Shown here in pieces: positions 60,707-64,000 of a stretch of 64,000 nt of DNA; the first letter of the stretch is position 1; each line of letters opens with the position of its first letter. The DNA comes from Coptis chinensis (lineage: Eukaryota; Streptophyta; Magnoliopsida; Ranunculales; Ranunculaceae). The stretch lies in the NCBI GenBank assembly GCA_015680905.1, contig CM027381.1, positions 91,289,501 to 91,353,500 on the forward strand. The letters run 5' to 3'. The notes below the pieces were generated by a model, which did not search any database, was not told the origin of the DNA, and saw only the letters and a list, made by a program, of their open reading frames with translations. The position numbers and the translations under genes are program-made.

Positions 60707-62544
60707 TTATATATTTAATGATCTCACTTTAGCTTCAGCTTCCCTATCAATTGTGCAGAAACAAGGGTAATAAAAGTGAGACAAGGATAAATGCAAAAGC
60801 AGGTATTATGACAGTGTGGTAAGTACAACAATATCTGTTATTAAACGAAGGAATACTACTGGTGCAGAACATGAAACAGTGGCACAAGTCTCCTGAAAAT
60901 ACTTGCAAGAAACAATTTGAGCCAATGGTTTGAAGAAAACAAGCGACCAAAACGAATACAAAAAAATCAAATAGATAATATTTTGCTCAAGGACAGTGTA
61001 AACAGGACAGGACACTATAATTGGAATTTTTTATGCATGAAGAGTTAATGATGTCAATGATGTCGATCATTATACGTGCCTACATTTCCTGTCCATCTTG
61101 CTCACTCTCCTTAAAGAAAGAAGCAATTTTAGTTATTTAATAATTATGAAACGGAACAACTTCGTAAATGAACAATGGAAGTAAGCTGGGCTGCAAACGT
61201 ACTCCTTCCAGCTGCTCAAGTTCATATTTCGTGGATATTCTGGTTTACATTTGGTAAGATTCTCAGTTTGGATGATACCTGGCTAGTGAAGGATATCTAA
61301 TTACCATGATACTGAAGGGTTTAATCTGTAGGTTCATCTTCTTTGGACACTGGTGTCCTTCGACTATATGCGGGTATCTGGGCGGAGAGGAACCAGGGTT
61401 AAATCTGAGGGCTCACTAGAAGACTTTCATGAGGCCATGACGGTGTCTTGGAGATAAAAGGTTACCTATCAAAGCAGTTGAGGACTGTGGTACGTTCATG
61501 TTAAGGAACATCAAATGGTTTTGCTGTTTTGATATCCATGTCCAACTAAACTAGGTAAATCTCGAAGTTTGATTTTTCACAGTAAATAGAAGTCAAAACA
61601 AATATAAAAACTTAACTGGAATGCATTCTGAATCTCTCTGTTTCCACGATCTAGCTCCAAAGCCTTGGAGAATGCAGCAGCTGCTTGGTCAAACTCCTAT
61701 TGTAATGCATATAGAAAAAAGAAATAGTTCCATTAAGAATATAAACAACTTAATCAAATCTAGAGCTGAACCAATGGAATAGAATGTTGATCGAAGAGCA
61801 GAGAAAATACGAATAAATGAACATACTTTAAGTACATTCCACGCCGCACCAGCCCTGTAATATCCCTTGGGCCATTCAGGCTTCAGATTAATGCAAGCCT
61901 TGGCATCTGCTAAAGCAGCTTCTCCTTCTTTTAGAAGGGCATAACAAAGGCTCCTATTGGAGTATACAGTTGCATCACTGGGGTCCAGAGTTGTGGCCTG
62001 CACATTTCACAAAATTACTCAACATTGCAATCAACTCCAAAAGAATGAGATCAAGAGATTACAAGTTATTTTTAGATCAGGCAGCTTTTCATTAATTTTT
62101 GTTATTAACCAGTGAAGCTGCTATGGGTGCTACCTTAACCTCTGATGGCTAAGCAACTGATGAACCAACTTTATCAACTACCGAGTATACAAATCTTTTT
62201 ATTTTTATTTTGTTTCTGTTGGAGATGACCGTTGCAACTTTTTGTTCAGTGCCTCAGACCTCAGTGGTATGTTGGAACTTACTATTTGTAGAATTCCAAC
62301 TTCAGAACAACTAAGATAATTGAGAACACACGAGCAGTATGAAATAAGAAGAGAAGGTGAAACTCAAAAGTATTGACGAAGCATCCATGTTAGTAAAACA
62401 AAAAAAGGAGAGAGAGAGAGAGAGAGAGAGTTGTTATATTACCATAGAGTACCATTTTGTTGCCAAGAGATATTCCTTCTTCCCGAAAGCAGTTTCTCCC
62501 TGAGATTTTGCCTCATTAAAATTTTCCTTAGCTTTGGCCTTTCT
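60707..62544 (-). CDS. Ankyrin-TPR protein, gene D, 3' part (window-limited)
   Basis: Four exons equal exons 9-12 of genes B and C: 62544-62443 (102 nt), 61997-61827 (171), 61696-61617 (80) and 60743-60707 (37, stop TAA). Exon sizes and phases agree exactly with B and C. The products read GETAFGKKEYLLATKWY, YSNRSLCYALLKEGEAALAD, WPKGYYRAGAAWNVLK and FSKALELDRGNREIQNAF, with the tail EAEAKVRSLNI. The clamp-type Asn, Lys and Arg are kept. No ankyrin exon is found in 62,545-64,000. Intron 8 is 0.6-1.3 kb in the paralogues, so here it is longer or the ankyrin part lies beyond the edge or is lost. Confidence 0.85.
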
Positions 62545-64000
62545 CTACAAAGAAGTAAGAAGTTATATTAAAGATAGTTGGTGTTAATGAGTAGAGGGTA
62601 GGCCACAATCTTACATATTTCCATGCAAGCGATTAATTGCATGATTTTGGGCTATGCACTGTACATCTCAGCACGTCGGACTATTTTTACTGGGTGATGT
62701 TGATCACTTAAATGTTTGGTCAATACTGATATAGCTGGCTATGATGATATAGCTCTTGTGAACTGGACACTAAAATACTAAATTTACAGCCTCTAATCTC
62801 AACTTTGACATATTCGTATCTGAAACATGATTTATATCAGAACCTTATTATGAACCATATATAATGAGAATTATGCCTCTAATAAGAAAGGACCGAGCAA
62901 TGATGGAAACCCATGTCAAAAAACAGTTTTGCAGATTGACACTATAGCAGTAATATTTTTAATTGTTTCTACTCTCAACTTAGACATCTTTGTATCTCAA
63001 AGCGTGAACTCATTTCAGAAGGCCACTACAAACCCAAACTCGGCTAAAAGGAGACCTCCCCTGCATTGCAGGCCCAAAGAGAAATTACATAACATGAGAA
63101 AATAAATAAGAAATAATTAAACGTACTTAAATCATTTATGTTAGGTTCCTTAACAAGAATTTATCCTGTGTATCCTACGCAGAGTTTTATGGCAATAAAA
63201 CCAAGGAACAACTTAGTCAGCCATCATGTATTTAGCATGATATCCACAAACCAACTCTTGAATCTCCTCCGCTATCCGACCTACCTTTCAAAAGTACAAA
63301 TGAAGGAAAAATAAAAGAGAGTAACACATTTTGAGGCTTTGCTCATCAATCCAATTTGTCCAACCTAACTGGTGCCAAGCATTGTTCTCAAATAAGTAAA
63401 TAACAGTACTTTGAAGCAATTCAAGTGACCCACCCAGATACAAAGCTGATAGAACAACTGATCCACACACCCCTGCTGCTTCAAGATGAGAAACCACCTT
63501 GAGATATGTACCAACAGTCCAACATACATCTCATGATGGTGATGTCCACCTTGAACCAGGAATTACTTGTGGTGGAAGGTTTTCATCACCTTTTATCAGG
63601 ATACGTATCCAGGTCGACACATTGTATGTGATATACCTCAATTTTTACATTGTGCCGTGTCAGACACTTGTATACTTGTTGGATATGGATACATGTGTCC
63701 GTGTCAATGTAACTTAGAATGATTTACACTACTTGCAAGTAAAAAGTCAAAATGTTGATGGATATTCATCAAGTTGATGTTGAACAACTAGGGACCAGTG
63801 TATCATTAGACAAGGACCTGCGTGGCAAAGGCAGTACAGTTTCTGAAAATTGGCTACAGAAGATGCTGTATCGCACCAAAGCTTACAAACATCCAGGCCC
63901 TCTTACAGAATTTGCATATTAGCTTTACCTATTGTGTCTGAGACATCCTACTTGTGTTGGGCACCAACACACTTTTCCATATCCTCAGGATACAAGAAGA
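62545..64000. other. Probable intron 8 of gene D, with MITE relic
   Basis: The stretch near 63,840-63,990 resembles gene B intron 8 near 47,870-48,000 (CATAT-A-CTTTAC-ATTGTGTCTGA and ACACACTTGTCCAT words). This supports its being intron 8 of gene D. A relic of the 186-bp MITE, with the right end TGTCAATGTAACTTAG, is at about 63,600-63,717. A minus-strand open stretch (63,497-63,400, GSVVLSALYLGGSLELLQ) is reminiscent of an ankyrin helix pair, but I cannot support it as an exon. Confidence 0.45.

Overview
The window is nuclear DNA from a flowering plant, most likely a eudicot. The support is GT-AG introns, plant-type gene families (ankyrin-TPR proteins related to Arabidopsis TPR10/At3g04710, an F-box protein of the FBA type, fragments of ERECTA, FtsHi and homoserine kinase) and plant mobile elements (Helitron, Tat-type Ty3/gypsy, MULE, MITEs, a TRIM). 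I cannot name the species. All reading was by eye, with no database search.

Bases 1-19,200 are a transposon-rich mosaic. A decayed RPA-like gene (761-2990) and pieces of a Helitron Rep domain (4605-4861 and about 7440-8530) mark an old Helitron. Inside and behind it lie short, intron-bearing pieces of unrelated host genes: a DUF4079-like membrane protein, one ERECTA LRR exon, two exons of an eIF5-mimic (BZW-type) protein, an FtsHi segment, a homoserine kinase with a multiplied GHMP motif, a receptor kinase and a MULE-like scrap. This is what Helitron gene capture leaves behind. Three copies of a small dsRNA-binding-like/coiled-coil coding unit occur here and at 29.3 kb.

Bases 19,221-28,530 are one Ty3/gypsy element of the Tat lineage, with both LTRs, a perfect 5-bp target duplication, gag-PR-RT-RH-aRH-INT remains and antisense ORFs. 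It is broken. A roughly 1.55-kb direct duplication lies on both sides of it. At 30,594-32,116 is a Pack-MULE-like element with long inverted repeats and a 9-bp target duplication; it carries pieces of an ARM-repeat (DUF7032) gene and of the splicing factor PRP3. At 33.2-36.2 kb is a chimeric pseudogene, in which the last part of an ASCC2/CUE-like gene is interrupted by two overlapping PRP3 segments.

Bases 37,400-64,000 are the gene-bearing half. All its genes are on the minus strand: an intact single-exon F-box gene (38.5-39.7 kb) and a tandem array of four ankyrin-TPR genes, three complete (A 40,214-43,295; B 44,711-52,417; C 53,044-60,103) and one cut by the window edge (D 60,707-62,544 and beyond). 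I could place every exon of A, B and C with GT-AG borders; they give proteins of 397, 442 and 426 residues. Gene A has lost its first ankyrin repeat, has two TPR exons joined, and has changed residues of the TPR carboxylate clamp. The promoters of A, B and C each have an E2F-like GGCGC motif just upstream of a TATA box. The introns hold two MITEs with 8-bp target duplications and a TRIM.
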